A stretch of DNA of 64,000 nucleotides, from positions 372,001-436,000 of the forward strand of contig JBGSNZ010000021.1 of NCBI GenBank assembly GCA_041739345.1, read 5' to 3'. Below the pieces are notes generated by a model. That model ran no database searches. It was given only the letters and a program-made list of their open reading frames with translations, and was not told the DNA's origin. This document shows, one piece after another, positions 1 to 7,451 of this stretch. The position numbers were made by a program, and so were the translations under genes. Positions within the stretch are counted from its first letter, which is position 1. Each line of letters begins with the position of its first letter. The stretch comes from DIGJ01 sp041739345 (lineage in GTDB: Bacteria > Bacillota > Clostridia > Lachnospirales > Lachnospiraceae).

Positions 1-3
1 TTT

Positions 4-390
4 ATGAAAAGATCAATGATGCAAGCATATGTTACAAGAAGTGATGAGGCGGTGGCTTTTTATCAAAAGGCTTTTGATGCTGTTCTCATCAGCAGTTATC
101 CAAATGAAGATGGAACATTCTTTCATTCAGAACTTGATATTCAGGGCGAAATTTTAGCTGTGGCAGAACGTAATTCAGAATATGCCATTATTGGTGAAAA
201 AACAGTTACGGGCAACGTAATGCAGTTTTGTTTGCATTATGGAGAAGGTAACGAAGAAAAGGTCCGGAAGGCATATGAAGTGTTAAAAACGGATGCTAAA
301 ATTTTGATGCCACTTGCGCCATGTGAATTCAGTTCACTAATGACAGATTTAATAGATAAATATGGTATTAGATGGTGCTTATTTGTATAG
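4..390 (+). CDS. VOC (glyoxalase/PhnB-like) family protein
   Basis: A 128-residue protein that appears complete. It has the pattern of the PhnB-like branch of the vicinal oxygen chelate fold: an early segment YVTRSDEAVAFYQKAF, a central FHSELDIQGEILAVAE and a late FSSLMTDLIDKYGIRW. Such proteins often bind or modify small molecules, but the PhnB branch frequently lacks the full metal-ligand set and most members have no known substrate. A second VOC gene lies at 1202 and a third at 16509. Upstream context is cut off by the window edge, so operon membership is unknown and an earlier start cannot be excluded. Family call is firm, function is not. Confidence 0.75.
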   Translation: MKRSMMQAYVTRSDEAVAFYQKAFDAVLISSYPNEDGTFFHSELDIQGEILAVAERNSEYAIIGEKTVTGNVMQFCLHYGEGNEEKVRKAYEVLKTDAKILMPLAPCEFSSLMTDLIDKYGIRWCLFV

Positions 391-444
391 TGAGACTTTT
401 GGGATAATAGGAACAAAAAAGAATAACTGGCAGCCAGCCAAACC

Positions 445-507
445 AACTTCCCATTATATTTACAAAGGTTATAAAAATATAAAAGAAACAGAAAAATTTG
501 AATTTGA
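445..507 (+). repeat. Short dispersed repeat, copy 1 (upstream of the 56-aa gene)
   Basis: About 60 bases beginning AACTTCCCATTATATTTA and running through GGTTATAAAAA to a TTTGAA stretch. It closely resembles 723-785, which sits in the same position before the next gene. A shorter trace, CCCATTATATTTATTAGAATTCATT, occurs near 3088 before the acetyltransferase. It may be a duplicated promoter or leader segment; no hairpin of note. Confidence 0.5.
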
Positions 508-522
508 GGGGAGGAACACAGA

Positions 523-693
523 ATGAAAGAGTATCAAGATTTAATAGGAAAAATTATTATTGCGATAGCAATTATCATTGCTGGGTTCTTAATTTCACAG
601 GCTATAATAACTGGAAGTAACAGTGTTTTATCTGGGATTGATAGTTTGGGAACATTAATCAGAGATGGTTTATTACAATTAGGATCAGAATAA
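523..693 (+). CDS. Small single-span membrane protein (56 aa)
   Basis: A short frame opening at ATG 523 after a good ribosome-binding site (GAGGGGAGG about 9 bases upstream) and closing at TAA 691-693. The 56-residue product begins MKEYQDLIGKI, has one hydrophobic segment at about residues 9-30 (IIIAIAIIIAGFLISQAII) and a polar tail ending QLGSE. It has no recognisable domain. It lies between two repeat copies that may carry promoters. The strong SD and clear membrane segment support a real gene; function is unknown. Confidence 0.6.
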   Translation: MKEYQDLIGKIIIAIAIIIAGFLISQAIITGSNSVLSGIDSLGTLIRDGLLQLGSE

Positions 694-722
694 CATTTTT
701 CTGAACTTAACATATAAAACTG

Positions 723-785
723 AACTTCCTATTATATTTAGTAGGTTATAAAAAGAAAAGGATATAGATGAATTTGAAATTGTAA
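723..785 (+). repeat. Short dispersed repeat, copy 2 (upstream of the TIGR04076-like gene)
   Basis: Begins AACTTCCTATTATATTTAG and continues through GGTTATAAAAAG. It matches the segment at 445-507 with a few substitutions and short gaps, and lies just before the SD of the gene at 796. The repeated placement before small genes suggests a duplicated promoter/leader segment. Confidence 0.5.
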
Positions 786-795
786 CGGAGGAATT

Positions 796-1104
796 ATGAA
801 AGTAAAAATAACTGTATTAAAAAAAGAATTCTATGAGGAGTATGCAGAAGAATTTTTAACAGAGGGAAAAGAAGCTGGCGATTGTCCTGAACTTGAAGTT
901 GGAAATGAGTTTATATATCAGGGTGGAGCAGTAATGCCAGAAGGGTTTTGCCCTTATGCTTGGATAGATTTGTATCCTTCTATATGCTCACTTATGGGAG
1001 GGCGAGAATTAACCAATACATGGTACAAAAATCCAAAAGCAAAATTGATTTGTTGTACAGATGGTGTGCGTCCTGTATTATTTAAATTGGAACAAATAGA
1101 TTAG
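796..1104 (+). CDS. TIGR04076-like small protein
   Basis: A 102-residue protein starting at ATG 796 after the SD CGGAGGAA. It has the layout I associate with TIGR04076: an N-terminal KVKITVLKK strand, an acidic EYAEEF segment, FCPYAWIDLYP in the middle, and a paired-cysteine ICCTDGVRPVLFKL near the end. Members of this family are small cytoplasmic proteins of unknown role. Cysteines occur around residues 29, 56, 66 and 90-91, which could bind metal, but this is only a possibility. It appears monocistronic. Confidence 0.65.
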   Translation: MKVKITVLKKEFYEEYAEEFLTEGKEAGDCPELEVGNEFIYQGGAVMPEGFCPYAWIDLYPSICSLMGGRELTNTWYKNPKAKLICCTDGVRPVLFKLEQID

Positions 1105-1201
1105 AAACTTCATCTCAAAGAAAATGGTGATTCCTTTTTTGGGATTAGATGTATTTGAAGGATAGGATATAGCGACAAACAGGAATATATGGAGGCGAAG
1201 G

Positions 1202-1627
1202 ATGATATTAATTACACCAAATTTTAATTTTAGTGGACGTTGTGAAGAAGCTTTAACTTTATATCAAAAAGCTTTAAATGCAAGAGTTGGATGTCTTTTA
1301 AGATATTCTGATGCCGATGCAAGAGATTGGAATAGAGAATTGCATTCAGAGCAAGCAAATTATATTTATCATGCAGAACTATTTATAGGAAATCAGAGAA
1401 TCATGATGTGTGATAATATGGATGTAGATTTGACAAAAAGTACTTCATTATCACTTACTATTACATTCGATACAAGCGATGAGGTTAAAAATGCATATAA
1501 TATTTTAAAAGAAGGTAGTATAACGATATATCCTATACATAGTACCACTTATAGTTCGTGTGAGGTTGTATTTATAGATAAATTTGGTTTTCGATGGGGG
1601 TTTATGACTGAGCAGACAGAGCGATAA
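1202..1627 (+). CDS. VOC (PhnB-like) family protein
   Basis: A 141-residue protein with start ATG 1202 after a strong SD (GGAGGCGA). Features of the PhnB-like VOC group are NFNFSGRCEEALTLYQKAL at the start, YIYHAELFIGNQRIMMCD in the middle and CEVVFIDKFGFRWGFM at the end. It shares the fold of the protein at 4-390 but is divergent, so the two are not a recent duplication. Substrate unknown. Confidence 0.72.
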   Translation: MILITPNFNFSGRCEEALTLYQKALNARVGCLLRYSDADARDWNRELHSEQANYIYHAELFIGNQRIMMCDNMDVDLTKSTSLSLTITFDTSDEVKNAYNILKEGSITIYPIHSTTYSSCEVVFIDKFGFRWGFMTEQTER

Positions 1628-1676
1628 ATCCCAATATACTGCCTTTTTGTATTTATTGGATTTGGGTGGAATTTCT

Positions 1677-1988
1677 GTGTCATTAGGAATATTGTCTTAT
1701 GTCCTTGCTTTCACGGCCACCGCTGTTTCTCTATATATTTCCTATAATATAGTTATGGGTATAATCGATATGGAGGAAAAAAATAATTCTAATTTAGATG
1801 GAAATAGCCTTAAATCCGCATGGAAACTTCTTGTAATTTTCAATATTTTAGCATTTGTGTCGTTGTTAAACCCATTAGTAGCACTAGTCTGTATTATTGT
1901 GTCTTTTATTGTAGCTATTTATTTTCTTGTTGCTTTCAACAATTCTAAAAATTTGTATTATGATACAGTTGATAAACATTTTGACTGA
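1677..1988 (+). CDS. Hypothetical membrane protein, possibly 5'-truncated
   Basis: A frame encoding three hydrophobic stretches, around GILSYVLAFTATAVSLYISY, WKLLVIFNILAFVSLL and LVCIIVSFIVAIYFLVAF. The best start is GTG 1677, preceded by the SD-like GGGTGGA with six bases of spacing, giving 103 residues. The frame is open upstream with a TTG at 1647, but that has no SD. The product starts directly inside a membrane helix and no family was recognised, so it may be the 3' remnant of a longer gene. Confidence 0.4.
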   Translation: MSLGILSYVLAFTATAVSLYISYNIVMGIIDMEEKNNSNLDGNSLKSAWKLLVIFNILAFVSLLNPLVALVCIIVSFIVAIYFLVAFNNSKNLYYDTVDKHFD

Positions 1989-2100
1989 GTATTTCTTATC
2001 CAAGAGGTTTGTCACTTATGCAGAATATAGATATTATCTGGTTTTTCTATAGATGAGGAGAAAGTACAGTAGACTAACTGAGAATTTATGGAGGCAAGAT

Positions 2101-2424
2101 ATGATTGGAAAAATCGTAACGGTAACTGTTGATAGAGCAATGGGAACATACCATCCTGAACATCTAGATATGTATTATCCAGTCAATTATGGTTATATAA
2201 AAGGAATTATGGCACCAGATGGGGAAGAACAGGATACATATATTTTAGGGGTTGAGGAGCCAGTAAATGAATTTACAGGAAGGATAATTGCTATCATTCA
2301 TAGAAAAGATGATATCGAAGAAAAATGGGTAGTGGCACCAGATGAGAAAGTGTTTTCTAAAGAAGAAATTGAGATGAAAATACGTTTTCAAGAACAATAT
2401 TTTGATTCCGAAATTATAATGTGA
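2101..2424 (+). CDS. Short inorganic pyrophosphatase-like protein
   Basis: Start taken as ATG 2101 because GGAGGCAAG lies just upstream; an in-frame ATG at 2053 has no SD. The 107-residue product matches the core of soluble family I pyrophosphatases: VDRAMG (arginine region), YYPVNYGYIKG, then PDGEEQD in place of the usual DGDPxD metal-binding motif, and HRKDDIEEKWVVAP where E. coli PPase has its D97-D102-K104 region. Two of the three aspartates in the first motif remain and the middle one is Glu. It is much shorter than the usual 170-180 residues and lacks the family's N-terminal part. Activity is uncertain; it may act on another phosphoester. Confidence 0.6.
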   Translation: MIGKIVTVTVDRAMGTYHPEHLDMYYPVNYGYIKGIMAPDGEEQDTYILGVEEPVNEFTGRIIAIIHRKDDIEEKWVVAPDEKVFSKEEIEMKIRFQEQYFDSEIIM

Positions 2425-2451
2425 TTCAAATTTATAGAGGAGAACTTTTTA

Positions 2452-2523
2452 ATGCTAAAAACAAAAGAGCTTGTTTTACGAGATTTTATAGAAACAGATA
2501 GATTTTGCGAATCTGCGAAATGA
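2452..2523 (+). pseudogene. N-terminal relic of a GNAT acetyltransferase
   Basis: After a good SD (AGAGGAGAAC) a 23-codon frame reads MLKTKELVLRDFIETDRF and then stops at TGA 2521. The opening is typical of RimJ/RimL-type N-acetyltransferases, but the remaining ~150 codons are missing and the VanZ gene begins 27 bases later. I read it as the surviving 5' end of a deleted gene. A genuine tiny peptide is the alternative. Confidence 0.5.
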
Positions 2524-2549
2524 GAAAATTAGAAGTTATGGGGGTAATT

Positions 2550-3056
2550 ATGAAAAGAAGATATCGAATATTGGACATTTTTTTATACTTGATTTTTGTA
2601 TGCTACTTATTTCTATTACTTACCATATTAATTCGGACAAAGCATTCCATTCGCTCCCTTAATCTGATTCCATTTTATTCGATTTATGGCTTTATTGCTG
2701 GGGATGACAAGGTCATGAGAGCGTTTGCAGTTAGTAATGTCTTGGGTAACATAGTGATATTCGTTCCACTTGGAATTTATTTTCCTTTATTCAATCATAA
2801 GGCAAAGAGGATACAAACTGTTTTATGGGTATTTTTGTTTAGTGCTATCGTTGAAAGCATTCAATATATTTTTAGATTAGGAATTGGGGATATCGATGAT
2901 ATTATCTTAAATGTTTTTGGAGGAGTAATTGGGTTAGGTCTATATCAGATGTTATGGGTGATGTTTAAAGATCGTAATAAAGTTAGGAATATAATAGCAA
3001 TAGGTGCTCCAATCGGTGGTATTTTGAGCTATGTTATTTTGATATTGATTAATTGA
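2550..3056 (+). CDS. VanZ-family membrane protein
   Basis: A 168-residue protein from ATG 2550 (GGGGG six bases upstream). It has four to five membrane helices: residues ~8-28, a second around SNVLGNIVIFVPLGIYFPLF, VLWVFLFSAIVESIQYIF, NVFGGVIGLGLYQMLW and the C-terminal IGGILSYVILILI. The NLIPF near residue 37 and the NVLGNIVIFVPLG / ESIQ / DIDDIILNVFGG motifs are characteristic of VanZ, first known as a teicoplanin-resistance accessory. Most chromosomal homologues have no proven function. It follows an acetyltransferase relic on the same strand. Confidence 0.8.
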   Translation: MKRRYRILDIFLYLIFVCYLFLLLTILIRTKHSIRSLNLIPFYSIYGFIAGDDKVMRAFAVSNVLGNIVIFVPLGIYFPLFNHKAKRIQTVLWVFLFSAIVESIQYIFRLGIGDIDDIILNVFGGVIGLGLYQMLWVMFKDRNKVRNIIAIGAPIGGILSYVILILIN

Positions 3057-3158
3057 TCAATTCCAATTATGCAAGATTGTAGTGCCCATTATATTTATTA
3101 GAATTCATTATCACGGCAATGCGAAATAAAATTTAATAATACGCAGGAGGTAAATTAA

Positions 3159-3725
3159 ATGAGTGGAAATCTATTTGATCAGTTTCCCAATATTATAACG
3201 AACGAGATTACACTGAGGAAAATAGTTCCTTCAGATATTGAAAGCCTTTTTGAAATATACAGCAACGAAAGGCTATTTTTGCATTCGCCTTGCATGCTTA
3301 AAAAGAATAAGGAAACAGTCTCCAATATGATAATGCACTTTGAACGAGATTTTAACAAGAAAAAATGTATTTTCCTTGGTATTACGCTAAATACCAATCC
3401 CGATTTTATTGTTGGTGTAGCGGAAATGTTTGAGTATGACAGGAATGTAAATATGATAACCATAGGTTATAGATTGAATGAATGCTTCTGGGGTAAAGGG
3501 ATTGCTACGAAAACAGTGAAAGCAATGACAGAGTACCTTTTTAACAATATTGGCATAAACCGGATTCAGGCGTTCGTTATGCCCGAAAATGACAAGTCTT
3601 TAAATGTTTTAAGAAGAAATGGTTTTGTAGAAGAAGGAATTATCCGACAAGGCCATGTTTGGAAAGGTCAAGGAGTTGTAGACTTGACTTTGTTTTCAAG
3701 GTTAAAGTCGGAATACATAGTGTGA
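3159..3725 (+). CDS. GNAT-family N-acetyltransferase (RimJ/RimL-like)
   Basis: 188 residues, starting at ATG 3159 after GCAGGAGGT. It transfers an acetyl group from acetyl-CoA to an amine. The GNAT landmarks are ITLRKIVPSDIESLFEIYSN at the start, IGYRLNECFWGKGIATKTVKAM (acetyl-CoA-binding loop) and NRIQAFVMPENDKSLNVLRRNGFVEEG. The long acidic N-terminus and NxxSxxVLxxxGF motif place it with ribosomal-protein-alanine acetyltransferase-like enzymes, though most such paralogues act on small molecules. The HEAT-repeat gene follows within 15 bases and may be cotranscribed. Confidence 0.8.
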   Translation: MSGNLFDQFPNIITNEITLRKIVPSDIESLFEIYSNERLFLHSPCMLKKNKETVSNMIMHFERDFNKKKCIFLGITLNTNPDFIVGVAEMFEYDRNVNMITIGYRLNECFWGKGIATKTVKAMTEYLFNNIGINRIQAFVMPENDKSLNVLRRNGFVEEGIIRQGHVWKGQGVVDLTLFSRLKSEYIV

Positions 3726-3740
3726 ATGAAAGGGCAAAAG

Positions 3741-4475
3741 ATGAAGAGTAATACGGAGGAACTGAGAAAAAGAGGATATATAGATGATTTTGATATCAGC
3801 GAATACCGGACGAAAAGTAAAGAGGAGTTAATTGAACTATTACAAGACAAAGAAGCATATGTTCGTTCTGCTGCAGCAAAAATGCTCTCCTTTAAGTTTG
3901 ATATGAACGACCCTGAACTAACAAAAATTATACTTGATAAAATAATACGAGAGAAAAAGCTGTACGTTAGGATAGAAATGGCAGCGGCTCTTGAAAAAGG
4001 GATGGAATTGACAGCAAAGGAAATGATAAAGTTTATTGGAAAAATAGGAAATAACCAGCATAGAGTTTTACCAGAAAGACCATCCAAAAAGAAAAATTTT
4101 CCTTTGGCACGTGATTTTATGACTCGAAGTCTAGGACGTATGAACACATGTGTTATGCCAGTCATGATGGAAGTTCTAGAAAGTGAAGACAAAGAAAAAA
4201 TATCTGAGGTATTTGATTCCATTGGTTATATGGCTTTCTATAATTTACAAGTGGCAAAATCGGAATATGCTGACGTAATACTCAAAACAATTGAAAAATA
4301 TAAAGATGAGGAAGTCATTTACTGGAAAGGAATTCAATGTTTATCAGGATTCCCTTGGATAAAAACTGTACAGTTTTTAAAATCAGTAATAGAAGAGAAA
4401 AGGGAACCATTATTCGTGGAAGAAGCTAAACGTTCACTAAGACTTATGAAGAGACCATTACTGGATCAGTACTAG
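3741..4475 (+). CDS. HEAT-repeat-like protein
   Basis: Start ATG 3741 is preferred over ATG 3726 because AAAGGG lies six bases before it; the product is 244 residues. It is all-helical in appearance, with HEAT/PBS-type pairs such as ELIELLQDKEAYVRSAAAKML, LYVRIEMAAALEKG and SVIEEKREPLFVEEAKRSLR. HEAT solenoids are scaffolds for protein or nucleic-acid contact, and some DNA-glycosylase-like (AlkD) proteins share this fold, but no catalytic pattern is visible. It abuts the acetyltransferase stop codon, suggesting translational coupling. Specific function unknown. Confidence 0.6.
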   Translation: MKSNTEELRKRGYIDDFDISEYRTKSKEELIELLQDKEAYVRSAAAKMLSFKFDMNDPELTKIILDKIIREKKLYVRIEMAAALEKGMELTAKEMIKFIGKIGNNQHRVLPERPSKKKNFPLARDFMTRSLGRMNTCVMPVMMEVLESEDKEKISEVFDSIGYMAFYNLQVAKSEYADVILKTIEKYKDEEVIYWKGIQCLSGFPWIKTVQFLKSVIEEKREPLFVEEAKRSLRLMKRPLLDQY

Positions 4476-4506
4476 ATTCAAAAAAGATAGGAAGGAGAAT
4501 ACATAA

Positions 4507-5022
4507 ATGGAATACAAAATACGGGAAGTAAGAAGTTTTTCCGTATGCGGATTAGAAACTGAAATTACGAAATGGCAAAATAGAAATATTCCTATCTGCA
4601 GAGAACTTTGGATACAATTTAATAAATATCTAAACGAGGATGGTTTACATCAGTTAGGAGATTGGAAAAAATATGCATTCACCTACAAAAAAGATGGAAA
4701 GTTCTTTTATTATTGTTCCATTCCTGAGCAGGTCAATTTACCAAAGCAATTTATAGTAAAAGAGATACCAAGAAATGTATATCTGATTTGCCAGCATGTT
4801 GGCAATATGGCAACGATAAAAGATACTATTAATTTAATTTATAAAAATCTTTTGCCAAGCAGCAAGCTTGAAGTGAAAAATGAAAAATTCTTTCATTACG
4901 AAAGATATGATAAACGGTTTTATTGGGATTCACCATCATCGATTATAGATATTTATATTCCAATAGTGAAAGAATCAATATGTGAAGGAAATTATTATGA
5001 AGAAGACTCAACTTACATATAA
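4507..5022 (+). CDS. GyrI-like / effector-binding domain protein
   Basis: 171 residues from ATG 4507 (SD AAGGAGAA). The order MEYKIREVRSFSVCGLETEITKW, IPICRELWIQFNKYL, FTYKKDGKFFYYCSIPEQ and IPRNVYLICQHVGNMATIKDTINLIYKNLLP matches stand-alone GyrI-like proteins, which share the small-molecule-binding fold of the AraC/BmrR effector domain. Some hydrolyse or sequester toxic compounds. There is no DNA-binding domain. It precedes a two-component system by about 70 bases but the intervening sequence gives no clear evidence of one transcript. Confidence 0.65.
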   Translation: MEYKIREVRSFSVCGLETEITKWQNRNIPICRELWIQFNKYLNEDGLHQLGDWKKYAFTYKKDGKFFYYCSIPEQVNLPKQFIVKEIPRNVYLICQHVGNMATIKDTINLIYKNLLPSSKLEVKNEKFFHYERYDKRFYWDSPSSIIDIYIPIVKESICEGNYYEEDSTYI

Positions 5023-5092
5023 AATCATCATAGAAGGTTTTTTATATTTAATGAGGTAGTAACAAGGAATTTGAGTTATGGAAGGTTGTAGT

Positions 5093-5782
5093 ATGAGGAA
5101 AAAAAGTATTTTATTATTAGAAGACGATTCATCATTGCGTAGCGGTTTACGCTTTGATTTAGAAGCTGAGGGGTATGAAGTTTTCGAAAGTGAACGATGT
5201 AGTGAGGCATTGGCAATTGTTAATGGAAATCATATTGACTTGGCTATTTTAGACGTTAATTTACCGGATGGAGATGGATTCTCCATATACAGTGATATTA
5301 AAAAAATTAAAGAGATTCCTGTTATATTTTTGACAGCAAGGGGTTTAATACAAGATGAGATTAAGGGCTTTGAAGTTGGGGCAGACGATTATATTACAAA
5401 ACCGTTCAGTAATATTTTATTGCGAAAGAGGATCCAGGCTGTTTTAAAACGCAGTGAATTTAATGAAAATACTCAAATATATGAGGATGGATATCTGATG
5501 GTGGATTTGAATCGCTTTGTTGCAAAAATCGGTCAGGAAAATGTAATGTTTACGCCTACGGAATATAAATTACTATCCATTTTAATTATGAATCATGGAA
5601 CTGTTGTTACTAGACAAATGATTTTAGATAAGCTATGGGATAATCAGGGTAACTATGTCGATGAGCATGCACTGACAGTGAATATTAATCGCATTCGAAG
5701 CAAGATTGAAGATAAGGAACATATGTATATCAAGACCGTTTATGGTTTGGGTTATACATGGATGGGTGATAAAATTGGTTGA
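5093..5782 (+). CDS. OmpR-family response regulator (BceR-like)
   Basis: ATG 5093 is preferred (GGAAGG with seven bases of spacing) over ATG 5078; the product is 229 residues. The receiver domain has the acidic pair LLEDD, the phosphoacceptor Asp in LAILDVNLPDGDG, and the conserved lysine in DYITKPFS. The winged-helix domain runs from about residue 130 (FTPTEYKLLSIL) to VKTVYGLGYTW-like end. The kinase gene overlaps its stop codon, followed by an ABC transporter, the arrangement of BceRS-BceAB and related antimicrobial-peptide-sensing modules. It likely activates the downstream transporter promoter. Confidence 0.88.
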   Translation: MRKKSILLLEDDSSLRSGLRFDLEAEGYEVFESERCSEALAIVNGNHIDLAILDVNLPDGDGFSIYSDIKKIKEIPVIFLTARGLIQDEIKGFEVGADDYITKPFSNILLRKRIQAVLKRSEFNENTQIYEDGYLMVDLNRFVAKIGQENVMFTPTEYKLLSILIMNHGTVVTRQMILDKLWDNQGNYVDEHALTVNINRIRSKIEDKEHMYIKTVYGLGYTWMGDKIG

Positions 5783-6704
5783 TGTTATCGTGGCAATTAT
5801 TGTTACCTGTATTCTTACTTTTACTGTAGTACGATATTTTTATGAAAAAAGAATTCAAAAGTTTACGTCTAAAATGGGACATACCATAGATGAAATCATA
5901 GAAGGGAAAGTAGTAAATTTATCGACTTCGAAAGAGCGAATTGAAGATAAAATCAATTACAAACTAAAGCGTCTTTATGAAATAGTACAGGAAAGTGTAG
6001 AACAGTCACAAAGGGAACAGGATTCTCTTAAATCCCTCCTAGGAGATATTTCACATCAAGTAAATACACCGATTGCAAATATTAAGATGTATCAAAATAT
6101 TTTAATTGAAAGGGAAGTAAGCAAAGAAAAGCAGATAGAATTTTTGCAGTTGTGTAATGGACAAGTAGATAAACTTGAATTTTTAATGGCTTCCATGGTG
6201 AAAATGTCGCGACTTGAAAACGGTGTAATCCAATTATCACCAAAAAAACAATTGATATTGCCAACGCTTGCAAATGCATTGGCACAGATTTCCCAGAAGG
6301 CAGAAAGGAAGGAAATTGAAGTTTTGGTAAACTGCCCAGAGAATTTATCTGCATACTTTGATGCAAAGTGGACAGAAGAAGCACTTTTTAATGTACTGGA
6401 TAATGGTGTGAAATATGCGAAGGATCAAGGCTATTTAAAAGTATCTGTAAAAAATTGTGATATTTATGTTTTAATTAGCATTGAAGATAATGGAATCGGA
6501 ATTTCGGAAGAGGAACAAGGAGCAATCTTTCATCGTTTTTATCGTTCGCCTATCGTCTCTTATATGGAAGGGGTCGGAATTGGACTTGCACTCACGAGAG
6601 AAATCATTACAAAAGAGAATGGATTTATAAAAGTAAAATCTACAATCAAGGAAGGCTCTACCTTCGAAATATATTTACAAAAAGAAAATCTCTCAAAATT
6701 GTGA
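5775..6704 (+). CDS. Sensor histidine kinase with one membrane segment
   Basis: The likely start is TTG 5775, which overlaps the response-regulator stop by eight bases and has GGGTGAT upstream; the product is 309 residues. One membrane helix lies at about residues 2-22 and there is no extracellular sensor. The dimerisation motif is GDISHQVNTPI with the phospho-His, the N box is NVLDNGVKYAK, the G boxes are EDNGIGIS and GVGIGLALTREI. Kinases with such a minimal sensor usually take their signal from a partner ABC transporter, which fits the genes downstream. A more internal start at GTG 5790 is possible. Confidence 0.85.
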   Translation: MVDVIVAIIVTCILTFTVVRYFYEKRIQKFTSKMGHTIDEIIEGKVVNLSTSKERIEDKINYKLKRLYEIVQESVEQSQREQDSLKSLLGDISHQVNTPIANIKMYQNILIEREVSKEKQIEFLQLCNGQVDKLEFLMASMVKMSRLENGVIQLSPKKQLILPTLANALAQISQKAERKEIEVLVNCPENLSAYFDAKWTEEALFNVLDNGVKYAKDQGYLKVSVKNCDIYVLISIEDNGIGISEEEQGAIFHRFYRSPIVSYMEGVGIGLALTREIITKENGFIKVKSTIKEGSTFEIYLQKENLSKL

Positions 6705-6735
6705 TATTTAACTACAATTTTGTGAGGTTTTTGTT
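6692..6735 (+). terminator. Hairpin and T-tract between kinase and ABC genes; possible regulator site
   Basis: CTC-T-CAAAATTGT (from 6692) pairs with ACAATTTTG-T-GAG (6714-6726), followed by GTTTTTGTT. The shape is that of an intrinsic terminator overlapping the kinase stop codon. The segment also contains TTGTGA twice, at 6699-6704 and 6720-6725, 21 bases apart on the same strand, a spacing suitable for an OmpR-type regulator. It may therefore separate the regulatory and transport transcripts and also carry the transporter promoter's control site. Confidence 0.5.
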
Positions 6736-6782
6736 ATATTTAATCTGTATAATGAGGCAAATGAGAAAGCGAGGATATCTGA

Positions 6783-7451
6783 ATGAAGATTTTAGAAACA
6801 AAAAATATTAAAAAATATTATGGGTCAGGAGAAAGCCTAGTAAAGGCTTTGGATGGTGTTACGTTAGAAGTAAAAAAAGGAGAATTTCTTTCGATTGTAG
6901 GTAGCTCAGGTAGTGGAAAATCTACATTGCTCAATATAATAGGAGGCTTAGATATTCCTACGGAGGGTTCCATTGTCGTGGATGGAAAAGAGATTTCCAA
7001 AATGCCGGATGAAGAACAAACTGTATTTCGAAGAAGAGAAATTGGTTTTGTTTTTCAAAATTATAATTTAGTTTCGATGTTAAATATATATGAAAATATT
7101 ATTCTACCAATCGAACTTGATGGAAATCAGTTAAATAAGAAATATATTGAGGAGATAATCAGGTTTTTACATTTAGAGAAGAAAGTGAAATCTTATCCCA
7201 ATATGTTATCTGGTGGACAGCAACAAAGAGTTGCTATTGCAAGAGCATTAGCGAGTAAGCCATCGATTATTTTAGCGGACGAACCAACAGGAAACTTAGA
7301 TAGCAAAACAGGGCAGGAGGTTTTAGGATTGCTCAAATTAACTGCGAAAGAATATAATCAAACCATTGTTATGATTACACATAATTTGGAAGCGGCACAA
7401 TTAGCCGACCGTATTATTCGAATTGAGGACGGTAAGATTTATGAAAAATAA
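6783..7451 (+). CDS. ABC transporter ATP-binding protein (MacB/BceA type)
   Basis: 222 residues from ATG 6783 (SD GCGAGGAT). All ABC ATPase motifs are present: Walker A GSSGSGKST, Q-loop FQNYNL, signature LSGGQQQRVAIARAL, Walker B IILADEPTGNLD and the H-loop VMITHN. The LxxVxKxYGxGE-type start and TGNLD put it in the MacB/LolD/BceA group that drives FtsX-type permeases. It overlaps the permease gene by eleven bases. In BceAB-like systems this ATPase powers removal of peptide antibiotics from lipid II-cycle targets and signalling to the kinase. Confidence 0.9.
   Translation: MKILETKNIKKYYGSGESLVKALDGVTLEVKKGEFLSIVGSSGSGKSTLLNIIGGLDIPTEGSIVVDGKEISKMPDEEQTVFRRREIGFVFQNYNLVSMLNIYENIILPIELDGNQLNKKYIEEIIRFLHLEKKVKSYPNMLSGGQQQRVAIARALASKPSIILADEPTGNLDSKTGQEVLGLLKLTAKEYNQTIVMITHNLEAAQLADRIIRIEDGKIYEK

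Noticed and set aside
3668..4222. Long minus-strand open frame opposite the HEAT-repeat gene
   Set aside because: It is antisense to a well-supported gene, has a low-complexity Ser/Phe composition and no SD; an AT-rich codon shadow.
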